From Rufibacter roseolus (lineage in GTDB: Bacteria > Bacteroidota > Bacteroidia > Cytophagales > Hymenobacteraceae): DNA of 64,000 bases. The stretch is from contig NZ_JAFMSU010000002.1 in NCBI RefSeq assembly GCF_017916365.1, positions 1,550,001 through 1,614,000 of the forward strand, read 5' to 3'. Positions 26,527-35,588 of this stretch are shown here, in pieces. The notes beneath the pieces were generated by a model. It made no database searches, was not told the DNA's origin, and saw nothing but the letters and a program-made list of their open reading frames with translations. The position numbers and the translations under genes were made by a program. Position 1 is the first letter of the stretch. Each line of letters starts with the position of its first letter.

Positions 26527-29145
26527 TCAATTGCCAGAGACTTCGCCGGGTATATGGATCTCTACCTGGGTACCTTCGTTTATCTTGCTTTTCATTTGAA
26601 TGGTGCCGCCCATACTTTCCACGTGTGTTTTCACCAGGAACAGGCCCATGCCCCTTCCCTTCTTGTTGTTGTGGAAGCGTTTGTAGAGCTTAAACACATT
26701 ATCCCCGGCCTTTTCCATGTCAAAACCAGAGCCATTGTCACAGAAGTCTATTCTGAGGCCACCGGCGGGACACACCTGGCATTTGATCTCTACCCTAAGC
26801 GATCTTGCCTCTGCACGGTATTTGATGGCATTGGAAAGAAGGTTATAGAACACGCTGTAGATATATGCCCTATTGGTATTGATTTTCAGGTCAGGGGAAA
26901 TATATGCGACAACCTCTCCCTTGTGGTGTGCCAGAGACTCCATGAAATACTGGCGCACCTGCTCATAGACATCCGCCAGGCTTACCAACTCCCTTTCAAG
27001 GATATCCTGCTGGTCCCTGAGCGAAAGAATCATGTTTAGGTCGCGAAGCACGGTATCCAGTTTGAAGACACTTGTTTTAAGATGGGCCAGGGATTTGTCA
27101 TACATCTCTGAGTGCTTGTCCAGCTTGGTCAGGAAATCGGCGAGGCCCATGGCATTGGCTACCGGCGCCCGCAGGTTGTGCGACACAATGTAGGTGAACT
27201 GTTGCAGGTCTCGGTTCTGCCGGTAAAGGTCGCGGGTCATCTGCAGATGGCGTTCTTCGGCCGCTTTTCTGAAAGTGATGTCTTTCTGGATGACGATGTG
27301 CTGCGAGACCTGGCCCAACTCAGAGATGATGGGCGTAAAGTCCATGGAAATCCACACCTTCTCCCCAGACTTTTTATAATGCAGCACCATGATGTTGAAA
27401 GGGATACCTGTGGTCAGTTTCTCGGTGATCTCTTTTCCTTTTTCCAGATCGGTTTCCGGGCCATCCAGGAAGGTAGCCAAATGCTGGCCTTTGGCCTCGT
27501 CAAAAGTATAGCCGGTGTTGCGGGTGAAAGCATTGTTCACCCATTCAATCTGCCCCTTTGGATCGGTGATAATAACTCCGTTGGAGATTTTACTGGCCAC
27601 CAGAGACAATTTCTCCCGCTCCTGTTTGGCCAACACGCTCTCTGTGATGTCTGAGAAGTACACTGAGAGTCCTTCCTCAGAAGGAAAAGCTTTCACCTCC
27701 AGCCAGATATTGGAGGGTTGCAGCAGGGACTCAAACTTAACGGCTTGCCCGGTAGAGATGGCTAATTTGTAGTGATGGTAGAAACTTCCGTTCACCAGTT
27801 CCGGGAAAACCTCCCAAATGGTTTTACCCAGGCATTCATCCCTGCTAAGCCCTAGCACCCGCTCAAACTCGCCATTAACCAACTTGAAGCGCCAGTCATT
27901 GCCCAACATGAAGAAGGCATCTGTAATGCTTTCAAATATGGTCTGCAGGGTCTCGGCTTGTTTCTGGATGATGGCCTGGGCAGCGGATACCTCAGTCAAA
28001 TCCTTGGCAATGGAATGCACCCCAATCACCTCTCCCTTGACCATAACAGGGATCTTGGTTACGTTAAAGCGCACTACCCCCTTATTCTGTTTAGGGAAAT
28101 CAATATTGAAGTTGACTTTTTCGCCCTGGAATGACCTTTCCAGATTCTCTGTACATAACTGCTCAACTTCAGGAGGAAGAAAATCTGTGATTTTCTTTGT
28201 AACCACCTCTTCCAGGGGAAGGCCTACACAGGATAGGAACATTGGATTCGCATCCAGAATGATTCCCTCGCGGTTTTCATAAGTAGCATTGTCTGGGTTG
28301 TTATTGAACAGGGAACTGAACCGCCGCTCACTTTCCTCCAACTTCAATAGAGCTTCCTTTCTTTCGGTGATATCCCGGGAACTAACCACTAGCGCCTTGA
28401 CGGCGGGGTTTTCCAACTGGTTGCTAACAATGGCCTCAATCCAGCGCCATTCTCCATTAGCGGTCCTGAACCTAAAGTCTGGCACCTGAATCACTTCTGA
28501 TCTTAAAATCAGGGCCAAGGCTTCACTAGCCATGGGCACATCATCCGGATGGATAAGGTCAAACACATTGCACCCCAGCAGTTGGCCGGGTTCATAGTCC
28601 AGCAACCTTGAAACCGCCCCACCCACGTAGATGTACTCTCCTGCTTCGTTGAGCAAGCCCAACATATCTGAGCCATGTTGCAGCAAAGTGCTGTGGAACT
28701 CCTCTTTTTGCACCAGTTTCTGCTGCGCCAGGACAAGGTCTGCGGCATCTCTGCCCATGCAGTAAACAACCTGCTCTTCTTCTGACCAGACCGCTGACCA
28801 AGACAAAGGAACTACGGCGCCGCTCTTATGCAGGTATCGGTTGTAGTGGTTCCTGACCGGAGTTCCATTGATGGCACGTCTAAATTCTTCCCAGGCAGTG
28901 GCTTTATCAATGGGGGCAACAAAATCTACAAAGGGTTTATCTAGTAATTCCGAAGGCTCATAACCCAATACCTCTTCACTACTGGCACTAACATGAATAA
29001 AATTTCCAACTTCATCAATTACACACAGAAGGTCAGGCGAGACACCAATTATATTTTCAATGACTTTTTGGTCCCACTGCACTTTTGTTGACTCCACTTT
29101 ATTTGATCTCACCGCTTGCAGTTTCAAGTAATTTCCAAGATGCAA
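26527..29145 (-). CDS. Soluble sensor histidine kinase with five PAS domains
   Basis: 872 aa with no membrane helix. Five PAS/PAC units lie at about 27-148, 149-265, 275-395, 400-505 and 515-640. The dimerisation/phosphoacceptor helix is QQFTYIVSHNLRAPVANAMG, with the phosphorylated His in SHNLRAP. The ATPase domain has the N box (NLLSNAIKY), G1 (DNGSGFD), F box (FKLYKRFH) and G2 (GRGMGLFLVK). This SHNLRAP subgroup is frequent in Bacteroidota and often works with single-domain regulators. A CheY-like gene lies 515 bases upstream on the same strand. The signal is unknown, but cytoplasmic. Confidence 0.92.
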   Translation of the reverse strand: MHLGNYLKLQAVRSNKVESTKVQWDQKVIENIIGVSPDLLCVIDEVGNFIHVSASSEEVLGYEPSELLDKPFVDFVAPIDKATAWEEFRRAINGTPVRNHYNRYLHKSGAVVPLSWSAVWSEEEQVVYCMGRDAADLVLAQQKLVQKEEFHSTLLQHGSDMLGLLNEAGEYIYVGGAVSRLLDYEPGQLLGCNVFDLIHPDDVPMASEALALILRSEVIQVPDFRFRTANGEWRWIEAIVSNQLENPAVKALVVSSRDITERKEALLKLEESERRFSSLFNNNPDNATYENREGIILDANPMFLSCVGLPLEEVVTKKITDFLPPEVEQLCTENLERSFQGEKVNFNIDFPKQNKGVVRFNVTKIPVMVKGEVIGVHSIAKDLTEVSAAQAIIQKQAETLQTIFESITDAFFMLGNDWRFKLVNGEFERVLGLSRDECLGKTIWEVFPELVNGSFYHHYKLAISTGQAVKFESLLQPSNIWLEVKAFPSEEGLSVYFSDITESVLAKQEREKLSLVASKISNGVIITDPKGQIEWVNNAFTRNTGYTFDEAKGQHLATFLDGPETDLEKGKEITEKLTTGIPFNIMVLHYKKSGEKVWISMDFTPIISELGQVSQHIVIQKDITFRKAAEERHLQMTRDLYRQNRDLQQFTYIVSHNLRAPVANAMGLADFLTKLDKHSEMYDKSLAHLKTSVFKLDTVLRDLNMILSLRDQQDILERELVSLADVYEQVRQYFMESLAHHKGEVVAYISPDLKINTNRAYIYSVFYNLLSNAIKYRAEARSLRVEIKCQVCPAGGLRIDFCDNGSGFDMEKAGDNVFKLYKRFHNNKKGRGMGLFLVKTHVESMGGTIQMKSKINEGTQVEIHIPGEVSGN

Positions 29146-29660
29146 TTTACATTATTTCAACTCTTTAAATAGCATTATCTTAACAACAAGAGAATTAATG
29201 AATATTATACAATTAAATTACAAATAAGCACTAATGACTATTTAACACGATGGAAAAAGTGGACAAAATCAAAACCTCTTCCTGCAGAGGCTTTATAATG
29301 AAATATCATTTTTTAAAGCATAAACTCCACCCTAAGATTGTATGCCTATACAGTTTTGCCTCTCTGGTTTGGAAGTAGATAGACAGGAAAACATGCGCAG
29401 AGGCTTTCAATTACCTGATAACCAAGTGAAACCTACTTTATCTCACACCCATAATGGCGCAACAGAGGCCCTCCATGGGTTGCTCATGGTGACTTTAAAG
29501 TATTTGCCCAGAGGGCTTAAGTGATGTGACAAGAAAGAAACCCTAGGGAGAAGGTTAAAGTAGTCACTTTGTGTGCTTCGGCTTGTGCAGAGGGCTATTA
29601 AATTGTTTTAAATTCTACCCAAGAAATGGCTTTATAGCGGGAAAGTGTTTGGGGATTTGA
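29146..29660. other. Intergenic region between kinase and response regulator, 515 bp
   Basis: No convincing gene; the 60-codon frame at 29342-29524 has no family signal. No exact -7 box was found on either strand and no clear terminator for the response regulator. AT-rich around 29150-29240. Confidence 0.4.
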
Positions 29661-30053
29661 TTACAGTTCGGCCACTACTTTTCTGAAATCAGCTTCATTC
29701 AGGGGTTTTTGCAGGCAGGTAGTGATGCCCAAGGAGCGCATTTGGTTCATATCAGAGACGTTGGAGGAGGTAGACAGCACCACTATTTTAGTAGAACTCT
29801 TCTCCACCAAAGGAAGTCTGCGGTACTCTTCCAAAAAGGAAAAGCCATCCAACACTGGCATATTGATGTCCAGCAATATCAAGGAAGGGAAATCTGCCGG
29901 GTTATTAAGACTCTGCAGGTAAGACAACCCCTCTAAGCCATTCAAGGCAACTATGATTTCCTCGGCTACCCCGGTTTCCTCTATCACCGTTTGGTTAAGG
30001 AAATTAGTTATCTCATCATCCTCAATTAATAAGATCGATTTAATTCTCTTCAC
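29661..30053 (-). CDS. Single-domain (CheY/Rcp1-like) response regulator
   Basis: 130 aa receiver domain and nothing else. The acidic pocket is E11-D12-D13, the phosphoacceptor Asp62 lies in LLDINMPVLDG, a Ser/Thr lies in VVLSTSS near 98, and the conserved Lys is in LQKPL near 116. It has no output domain, so it must act by protein contact, for example in a phosphorelay with the five-PAS kinase 515 bases downstream. A second, very similar regulator (32738-33148) is joined to another SHNLRAP kinase. Confidence 0.9.
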   Translation of the reverse strand: MKRIKSILLIEDDEITNFLNQTVIEETGVAEEIIVALNGLEGLSYLQSLNNPADFPSLILLDINMPVLDGFSFLEEYRRLPLVEKSSTKIVVLSTSSNVSDMNQMRSLGITTCLQKPLNEADFRKVVAEL

Positions 30054-30292
30054 TTGAAAGCTATTTCAGGGTAGGGTCTTTGTCTGAGTAAAATAACGGC
30101 AAAACCACGAATAAATACTTATACGCTTGGCAAGAATTTAACCCAAATCAGAAAAAAACTGCAATTCCCTTCTTTTCTGCTTAGCCCAATACTTTTAAGA
30201 AGCCATACAATCTGGGACCCTGACTAAGCCGGAACACGTTTTCCATACCCATAAAGAAGCCGATACCTAAATAATCACCCGCCTGGTTTCTT

Positions 30293-30321
30293 CCTGATTT
30301 GCTGAAAACAGGCTTAAAACC
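30293..30321. repeat. Dispersed palindrome copy
   Basis: Left half CCTGATTT (degenerate), right half GAAAACAGGCTTAAAACC. It lies 18 bases past the stop of the minus-strand trehalase gene. Confidence 0.6.
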
Positions 30322-30338
30322 AGTTCATGGTGCCATGG

Positions 30339-31943
30339 CTATTTACCGTTAGGAGACTGTTGTTTCTTCAGCAGTTTGAGTAAGACGCCGTTTGTCCAGC
30401 CAAATCCGTCCTGGTTGGGGTATTCCCCTCCCCCGCCTTCGGCCCCGGGTTTTTCCACGTTATATTTCTCGGTGAGCTTACCCGTGAGTTCATAGACCTG
30501 GGTGTTCTGCTTTATCCACCGGTTGGCAATGGTATCGGCCAGATTATTTTGCCCATAGGCGCGCAGCCCTTGAATGCTCATCCACTGCAGGGGCGCCCAT
30601 CCGTTAGGCGCATCCCATTGCTGGCCCGAGGCAGTCAAAGTCGTGGCCAGGCCGCCTTGCTTCAGGAAATCACGTTGCAGCCGTTGGGCCACTGCTTTGG
30701 CCTGGGCTTTAGTAGCCATGCAAAAGAACAGTGGCGCAACGGAAGCCAGGGTAGGAATATCAGTTGTCTTTTGGCCAGATAGGTCAAAGTCATAGAAGAA
30801 CCTGTCTTCAGGGTTCCAGCAATAGCGCAGGAGGGCTTTCTTCCGTTGCTCGGCTTTCTGCCGGTAAAGCTTTTCGCGGGTTTTGTTTTGCTGCAGGTGG
30901 GCCATCTGGGCCAGGGTAAGCTCCATGTGGTAGAGCAGAGCATTCAGGTCCACGGGGATCAGCTGGGTGGTTCTGATGGTCTGCAAAGATTTGCCGTCCT
31001 GGAACCAGCGGGTACTGAAATCCCAGCCCGACTCGGCGGCCGCCCTGATGTCGCGGTAAACTTCCTGGTGATCCCGGCCCGAGGTGCGGGCTACTTCCAC
31101 GTCTTCCTTATAGGCTTCGGGGCGGGGAGACGGATCATCGTCCCAATACCGGTTGAGCAAGCTTCCGTCGGGCATTCTGACCACTCTCCTGTGCGCTGGC
31201 TGTGCGGCGGAAAGCGTTTCCTGGCCATCCATCCAGAAGTCGTATTCTTTCTGAAGCGCGGGTTCATATGTTTTCAGCACCCAGGGGCCTTTTTCCTGGG
31301 CCAGCACGCGCAGCATTAAGGCATAGAAAGGCGGTTGTGAGCGGCTCACGTAGTAGCTACGGTTCCCGTTGGGGATGTGCCCCAGGGTATTGATGAGGTA
31401 GGTAAAGTTGTCTACCATCCTCTGGATAAGTTCTACCTGTTGGCTTTCCTGCAACCCCAGCATGGTGAAATAACTGTCCCAGTAATAAATCTCCCGGAAG
31501 CGGCCTCCGGGTACCACATAGGCGTGGGGCAACGGAATGAGGGAACTCTGTTCTGCCTGGGGCTGCCGGGTGAGCACCGGCCACAAACGGGTAATATGCT
31601 GCTCCACGGGCAAAGCCGCATTGGATTTGAATCCATTGGCAGGTTCGGCCGGCAACTCAAAGTAGCGCTGCACAAAGGCCTTCAGGTCAAACCCGGCTTT
31701 GCCTTTCTCCTGAGCATAGGCCTTCAAAATCACCTCCGGGGTAGCCAAGGGCCTGCAATCTGGGAAAGTTTTGGAATCGGGTAAAACGGGCGCCAGTTGC
31801 ACCTCCTTGAACAGATCACCCAGTTCTTCATGCGGCCTGAATTGCGCTTGACCATTGTAAGACCAGCCCCAGAATAGCAGGAAAACAAAGAGAACCAGGC
31901 TTCTGGTTAAAGGCCGCAAAGAGCAGGAAAGCATATTCTTCAT
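30339..31943 (-). CDS. treA: Periplasmic alpha,alpha-trehalase (GH37)
   Basis: 534 aa with an N-terminal signal peptide (LVLFVFLLFWGWSYNGQA). Both GH37 signatures are present: PGGRFREIYYWDSYF (about 145-160) and QWDAPNGWAPLQW (about 450-462). ESGWDFSTRWF and the C-terminal GGGGEYPNQDGFGWTNGV are also typical. It hydrolyses trehalose to two glucoses, and the signal peptide places this in the periplasm. It is a single gene, with a dispersed palindrome just past its 3' end. treA is used because of the predicted location; the cytosolic homologue would be treF. Confidence 0.93.
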   Translation of the reverse strand: MKNMLSCSLRPLTRSLVLFVFLLFWGWSYNGQAQFRPHEELGDLFKEVQLAPVLPDSKTFPDCRPLATPEVILKAYAQEKGKAGFDLKAFVQRYFELPAEPANGFKSNAALPVEQHITRLWPVLTRQPQAEQSSLIPLPHAYVVPGGRFREIYYWDSYFTMLGLQESQQVELIQRMVDNFTYLINTLGHIPNGNRSYYVSRSQPPFYALMLRVLAQEKGPWVLKTYEPALQKEYDFWMDGQETLSAAQPAHRRVVRMPDGSLLNRYWDDDPSPRPEAYKEDVEVARTSGRDHQEVYRDIRAAAESGWDFSTRWFQDGKSLQTIRTTQLIPVDLNALLYHMELTLAQMAHLQQNKTREKLYRQKAEQRKKALLRYCWNPEDRFFYDFDLSGQKTTDIPTLASVAPLFFCMATKAQAKAVAQRLQRDFLKQGGLATTLTASGQQWDAPNGWAPLQWMSIQGLRAYGQNNLADTIANRWIKQNTQVYELTGKLTEKYNVEKPGAEGGGGEYPNQDGFGWTNGVLLKLLKKQQSPNGK

Positions 31944-32282
31944 CTAGGAAAGGGTTGGTAAGATTCCCCCTCTTACGCAGAAGCCTCTGCTGAAGGATAT
32001 GCACATGCCCATTTCAGGCCGTGTACCGATGGCAGGTGTTTTGCCTCCGTTTCACAAAAAACAGGCTAAAATCAGCATACCGGTTGAGCTACCCTTTCCG
32101 TGTCTCATCCACCTGCCTTTCCTTTTCAGCAATATGCAACATGGGTAGAACCAGTTTAACCTTTCAATGACCTGCAGAAAGCCCTTAACTTATTGTTTTG
32201 CACCATCCTGAAGGCATAATTAGAGTTAAGACAAAACATTTTTGGCTCATCAAAGTACTTAAAAGCAACTAACCCTACCACT
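31944..32282. other. Divergent intergenic region, 339 bp
   Basis: Lies between the minus-strand trehalase and a plus-strand small gene. Contains a dispersed palindrome at 32039-32073. No gene and no exact -7 box seen. Confidence 0.5.
32039..32073. repeat. Dispersed palindrome copy
   Basis: Left half TTTTGCCTCCGTTTC, right half AAAAAACAGGCTAAAATC. It lies about 95 bases upstream of the trehalase start. Confidence 0.65.
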
Positions 32283-32579
32283 ATGGATACTTATAACCTA
32301 AAACCTGAGAACATGCGGGCTCCTGAGCACCTGAACGAAAAGGAAATCCGCAAAAGTTTAGAGGAGTTGGATGCTAAGATAAAGGTCCTGCAGGGCCGGG
32401 CCCACGCCACTACTGTAGATTCGCAGAATACTTACCATGAGCATATTGCGGCCCTGGAAGCCAAACGCGCCTTGATTGCCCAGAAGTTGGACAACTCTTC
32501 CTCTGCCACTGAAAGCACCTGGCAGGACATTAAACGCGGCCTGGATGACCTGACAGATGGCATCAAAAAGATCTTTTAG
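32283..32579 (+). CDS. Small coiled-coil protein resembling sll1863-family stress proteins
   Basis: 98 aa, highly charged and almost entirely helical. Residues about 18-45 and 52-70 form coiled coils rich in Glu, Lys and Ala. The end (STWQDIKRGLDDLTDGIKKIF) matches the W-x-D-[IL]-K-x-G-x-[DE]-x-L pattern of proteins annotated as sll1863-family stress response. That resemblance is from memory and moderate. There is no signal or membrane segment. Its stop codon TAG (32577-32579) lies inside a dispersed palindrome copy. Confidence 0.65.
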   Translation: MDTYNLKPENMRAPEHLNEKEIRKSLEELDAKIKVLQGRAHATTVDSQNTYHEHIAALEAKRALIAQKLDNSSSATESTWQDIKRGLDDLTDGIKKIF

Positions 32580-32610
32580 CCTGTTTTCATAATATAGGCC
32601 ATAAAACGCC
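32574..32610. repeat. Dispersed palindrome copy overlapping a stop codon
   Basis: Left half TTTTAGCCTGTTTTC, right half TATAGGCCATAAAACGCC. The TAG within the left half is the stop codon of the preceding gene, so the element begins inside the coding sequence. Confidence 0.7.
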
Positions 32611-32668
32611 TCTGGCAATATGGTTGACCTGGAAATCCAACCTACATAAACAACGAGGCACCTCCCTC

Positions 32669-32716
32669 AAAATGAAAAGGAGGCATAGCCAATGGGCTGT
32701 GCCTCCTTTTCATTTT
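32669..32716. terminator. Bidirectional terminator between convergent genes
   Basis: 22-base arms (32669-32690 and 32695-32716) with one T-G wobble; the core AAAAGGAGGCA pairs with TGCCTCCTTTT. A/T-rich outer arms give T runs on either strand. It ends both the small coiled-coil gene (plus) and the response-regulator gene (minus). Confidence 0.85.
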
Positions 32717-32737
32717 GATGACTTAACCTGTGATAAT

Positions 32738-33148
32738 CTAAGACTCAGTGTACTGCTCCGATATGATCTGCAGGATATCTGTGGTAAGCGGTTTGGAGAA
32801 GAAGTCGTTCACCTCAGAGAGGTTTCTGGCATGGGTGATGTCGTTCTTATCTACCGCCGAGGAAAGGACAAAGAGCAGGCATTTGCCGGTGAGTTCAAGG
32901 GGCAGTTTCTTATACTCCTCAATGAATTCCCAACCGTCCATACCGGGCATGTTGATGTCCAGGAAGATGATTTCCGGGAAATCCTGGGGGGCGTCTTTCA
33001 CCATACCATTCAAGGCATCTAAAGCTTCCTCTGCCCATAAAAAGCTGTTCACTTTCTCGGCAAACTGCTGGCTTTTTATCACACTTTCACACAGAAAATT
33101 GTGAATCTCGTCATCGTCAATTAAGAAGACTCGCTGGTATTTCGTCAT
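32738..33148 (-). CDS. Single-domain response regulator partnered with the three-PAS kinase
   Basis: 136 aa receiver-only protein. The acidic pocket is D11-D12-D13, the phosphoacceptor Asp64 sits in FLDINMPGMDG, and FSKPL provides the conserved Lys. Its ATG at 33148 lies 32 bases inside the 3' end of the kinase gene, so translation is coupled and the two should be made in fixed ratio. With no output domain it probably passes the signal by binding a partner. It resembles the regulator at 29661-30053. Confidence 0.92.
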   Translation of the reverse strand: MTKYQRVFLIDDDEIHNFLCESVIKSQQFAEKVNSFLWAEEALDALNGMVKDAPQDFPEIIFLDINMPGMDGWEFIEEYKKLPLELTGKCLLFVLSSAVDKNDITHARNLSEVNDFFSKPLTTDILQIISEQYTES

Positions 33149-35006
33149 TTTTTGGTGCTACTTGAAAATATACTTTAAATGTGGATCCCTGAGCTTCCGC
33201 ACTTTGCACCTCCACCCATCCGCCCATGGTCTCCACCTGGGTTTTGATCATGTGCAAACCTAATCCTTTGCCTTCAATATGCGGATGGAACCGGCGATAC
33301 AAGCCAAAAATCTTGGTCCCTTGTTTCTCTAAATCTATCCCCAATCCGTTATCCTGGATCTGCAGGCACAAATACCCGTTTGAAAATACAGTATTAATAT
33401 GGATTTCCAAGAACCGGTCTTTAGATTGGTACTTTATTGCATTGGTGATCAGGTTTAAAAAAATGCTATGCACGTAGCCTTTCACCCCCAGCACCCTTTT
33501 CCCGGCACTGAAATCCACCAGCAGCCGCGAGGAATACTTACCCAGCTGCCCTGATACGCTTTCCTTCACCTCTGCGAAAACCTGCTCCAGGTCTACGTTC
33601 TCCATTTCCTGCTCAGCCCCGCTTCTGATGGTTAGGATCTCGTTCAGGTCTTTGATGGTAGTATCTAACCGATGGGTGGTTCGCTCTAATTTTGACACCA
33701 GCACGGCATTCATAGGATCTGCCGGGTTCTTGTGGTTATAGAGTCTGGTAAGCCCTACAATATTAGCAACCGGGGCACGCAGGTTATGCGATACAATGTA
33801 GGCAAACTGGCGCAGGTGCTCGTTCTGCCGCGCTATCTCCTGGTGAAAGCTGGCTATCTCCGCTTCGGCTTGTTTTCTTTCGGCAATCTGCCTGATGGAG
33901 GAGAAACTGTACGTTTCCTGCCCAAAACTGAAATAATTGAGGTGCACCTCTACCGGATGCAGTTGTCCGTCCCTGGCCCTAAGCACTGTCTCAAAGTTCA
34001 GGCTCTTCTGCTCCACAAACTCGGACCACTGTTTTTCCCACTCCTGGTCATCCATCCCCGGAACAATGTCCGGCATCCGGAGTGCCAGCAATTCTTTTTC
34101 CTGGTAGCCCAGCAGGCAGCAGACCATTCGGTTCACCCGCATGATCCTGGCATCTGCGCGGGTCCAAAGGTAAGCCTCAGAGGCGCGCTCAATAGAGAAG
34201 TCGGCAAAGCGCAGACGTTCCTCCATCAGTTTTCGGCGGGTAATGTCATTGGCGCTGCCGTCAATCCTAACCATTTTGCCTTGGTCATTGAGTTGGGCGG
34301 TACAGCGGGTAATCAGCCACTTTTCCTCCCCAGTAACTGCCTTGATCCTGTACTCCAGCTGAAACTGCTGACTGGAGACCCTTATCTTGGGCAAAGATTC
34401 TTCAAACAGCGCTCGGTCCTGTGGATGCACCAGGTTAAACCAAAGGAACTTGTCTGCATAGAATTGCTCTGGTGAGTACCCCAGGATTACCTGGCACTGG
34501 GGACTGATATAGGTCATCTCCATTTTGTCATTGAAGGAGAAAACCACCTCTACTATGTTATTTAGAATGGAGCGGGCATATTGCTCCGCCTGGGCCAACT
34601 GCTGCTCGGCTTGTTTACGGGCGGTAATGTCATGGGCCACCACCAGGCGCCTGGCAGGTTTGCCCGCAATGGGCGTAAGCTCATGGGAAACGATGTCTAC
34701 GTACAGCTCTGTCCCGTCTTTTTTTAGGTGCACCCAATCGCCTGATAGGTTAAGGGCCGCCCGGGGACTGGCCACCAGCTGCAGTATCTCCATGCGCTGG
34801 CATTCTGGCCTTATATCATTGATAGTCATCCGCAGAAATTCTTCCTCTTTATAGCCATACAGCTTTATGGCTGCAGCATTGACCATCAGGAACCGCAGGC
34901 TAACGGTATCAAACACCCACATAGGTAGCGGATTGCAATCAAAAAACAGGCGGTAGTCACCCTCTGGAAGGGGCGAAAATCCTTCTGCCACAGCATTCGA
35001 TATCAT
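33117..35006 (-). CDS. Soluble sensor histidine kinase with three PAS domains
   Basis: 629 aa with no membrane helix. PAS units lie at about 18-130, 140-260 and 265-385. The phosphoacceptor helix RQFAYIVSHNLRAPVANIVG is almost the same as in the five-PAS kinase at 26527-29145. The ATPase domain has NLITNAIKY, DNGLGID, FGLYRRFH and GKGLGLHMIK. Cytosolic sensing is expected; the ligand is unknown. It overlaps the downstream response-regulator gene by 32 bases. The upstream 582-base spacer suggests it starts its own transcript. Confidence 0.92.
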   Translation of the reverse strand: MISNAVAEGFSPLPEGDYRLFFDCNPLPMWVFDTVSLRFLMVNAAAIKLYGYKEEEFLRMTINDIRPECQRMEILQLVASPRAALNLSGDWVHLKKDGTELYVDIVSHELTPIAGKPARRLVVAHDITARKQAEQQLAQAEQYARSILNNIVEVVFSFNDKMEMTYISPQCQVILGYSPEQFYADKFLWFNLVHPQDRALFEESLPKIRVSSQQFQLEYRIKAVTGEEKWLITRCTAQLNDQGKMVRIDGSANDITRRKLMEERLRFADFSIERASEAYLWTRADARIMRVNRMVCCLLGYQEKELLALRMPDIVPGMDDQEWEKQWSEFVEQKSLNFETVLRARDGQLHPVEVHLNYFSFGQETYSFSSIRQIAERKQAEAEIASFHQEIARQNEHLRQFAYIVSHNLRAPVANIVGLTRLYNHKNPADPMNAVLVSKLERTTHRLDTTIKDLNEILTIRSGAEQEMENVDLEQVFAEVKESVSGQLGKYSSRLLVDFSAGKRVLGVKGYVHSIFLNLITNAIKYQSKDRFLEIHINTVFSNGYLCLQIQDNGLGIDLEKQGTKIFGLYRRFHPHIEGKGLGLHMIKTQVETMGGWVEVQSAEAQGSTFKVYFQVAPKNDEIPASLLN

Positions 35007-35588
35007 GCGTTAAAACTATTTCATTTCGGCCAGACTAAGCAAATGACATCTGAGCCAGACAGGCACCTCAAATCCTTACCAAAATGCAAAACACAAAACA
35101 AGCTTCCAAATGGAACCAGGCTTCTGTAAAGGCAAAGAAAAAATGCATGTTTAAAATTAACAGGTTATATGTTCTTGTCCAAAAAATATCATTCTACCTT
35201 TGAATTTATATGAACCTCCCCCTCTCTTTTATCTATCACAAACTCACAAATAACCCTCTTATCTAAACCTGATAGTTAGATCTACCCCAAAGTGAAAGGA
35301 AAGTCATCTATGAAGAAATCAAGAGCGCTTAGAAATACCAAATAATAACTTTTTATTATATTTTATATCACACATGAAAACCTAGCTGAAAAACCTATTA
35401 TAATAATAACAACAAATTAGTATTATAATTTTTATAAAGTACCAAAACACATAAAATTGGATATACTTAATTTTCAGGGTCACGTAATCAAAAATACCTT
35501 ACCCTACTAGATTATTGTTTGTCTTGTAAAAGAATAATTTAAACGAAAAAACTGCTGATAATTTGATAAAAATTATACCTTTAATACA
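35007..35588. other. AT-rich divergent intergenic region, 582 bp
   Basis: Lies between the kinase (minus) and the subtilase (plus). It has one good plus-strand promoter-like site (35175-35202) about 390 bases before the subtilase ATG. No gene longer than 18 codons is evident after it, and no dispersed palindrome. Confidence 0.5.
35175..35202 (+). promoter_or_regulatory. Candidate Bacteroidota promoter with long downstream leader
   Basis: TTG (35175-35177), 17-base spacer, then TACCTTTG (35195-35202), an exact TAnnTTTG box. If used for the subtilase it would give a leader near 380 bases. It could instead drive a small RNA. Confidence 0.4.

Noticed and set aside
29342-29524. 60-codon plus-strand frame between the kinase and response regulator
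   Set aside because: No promoter match, no family resemblance, and short enough to occur by chance.
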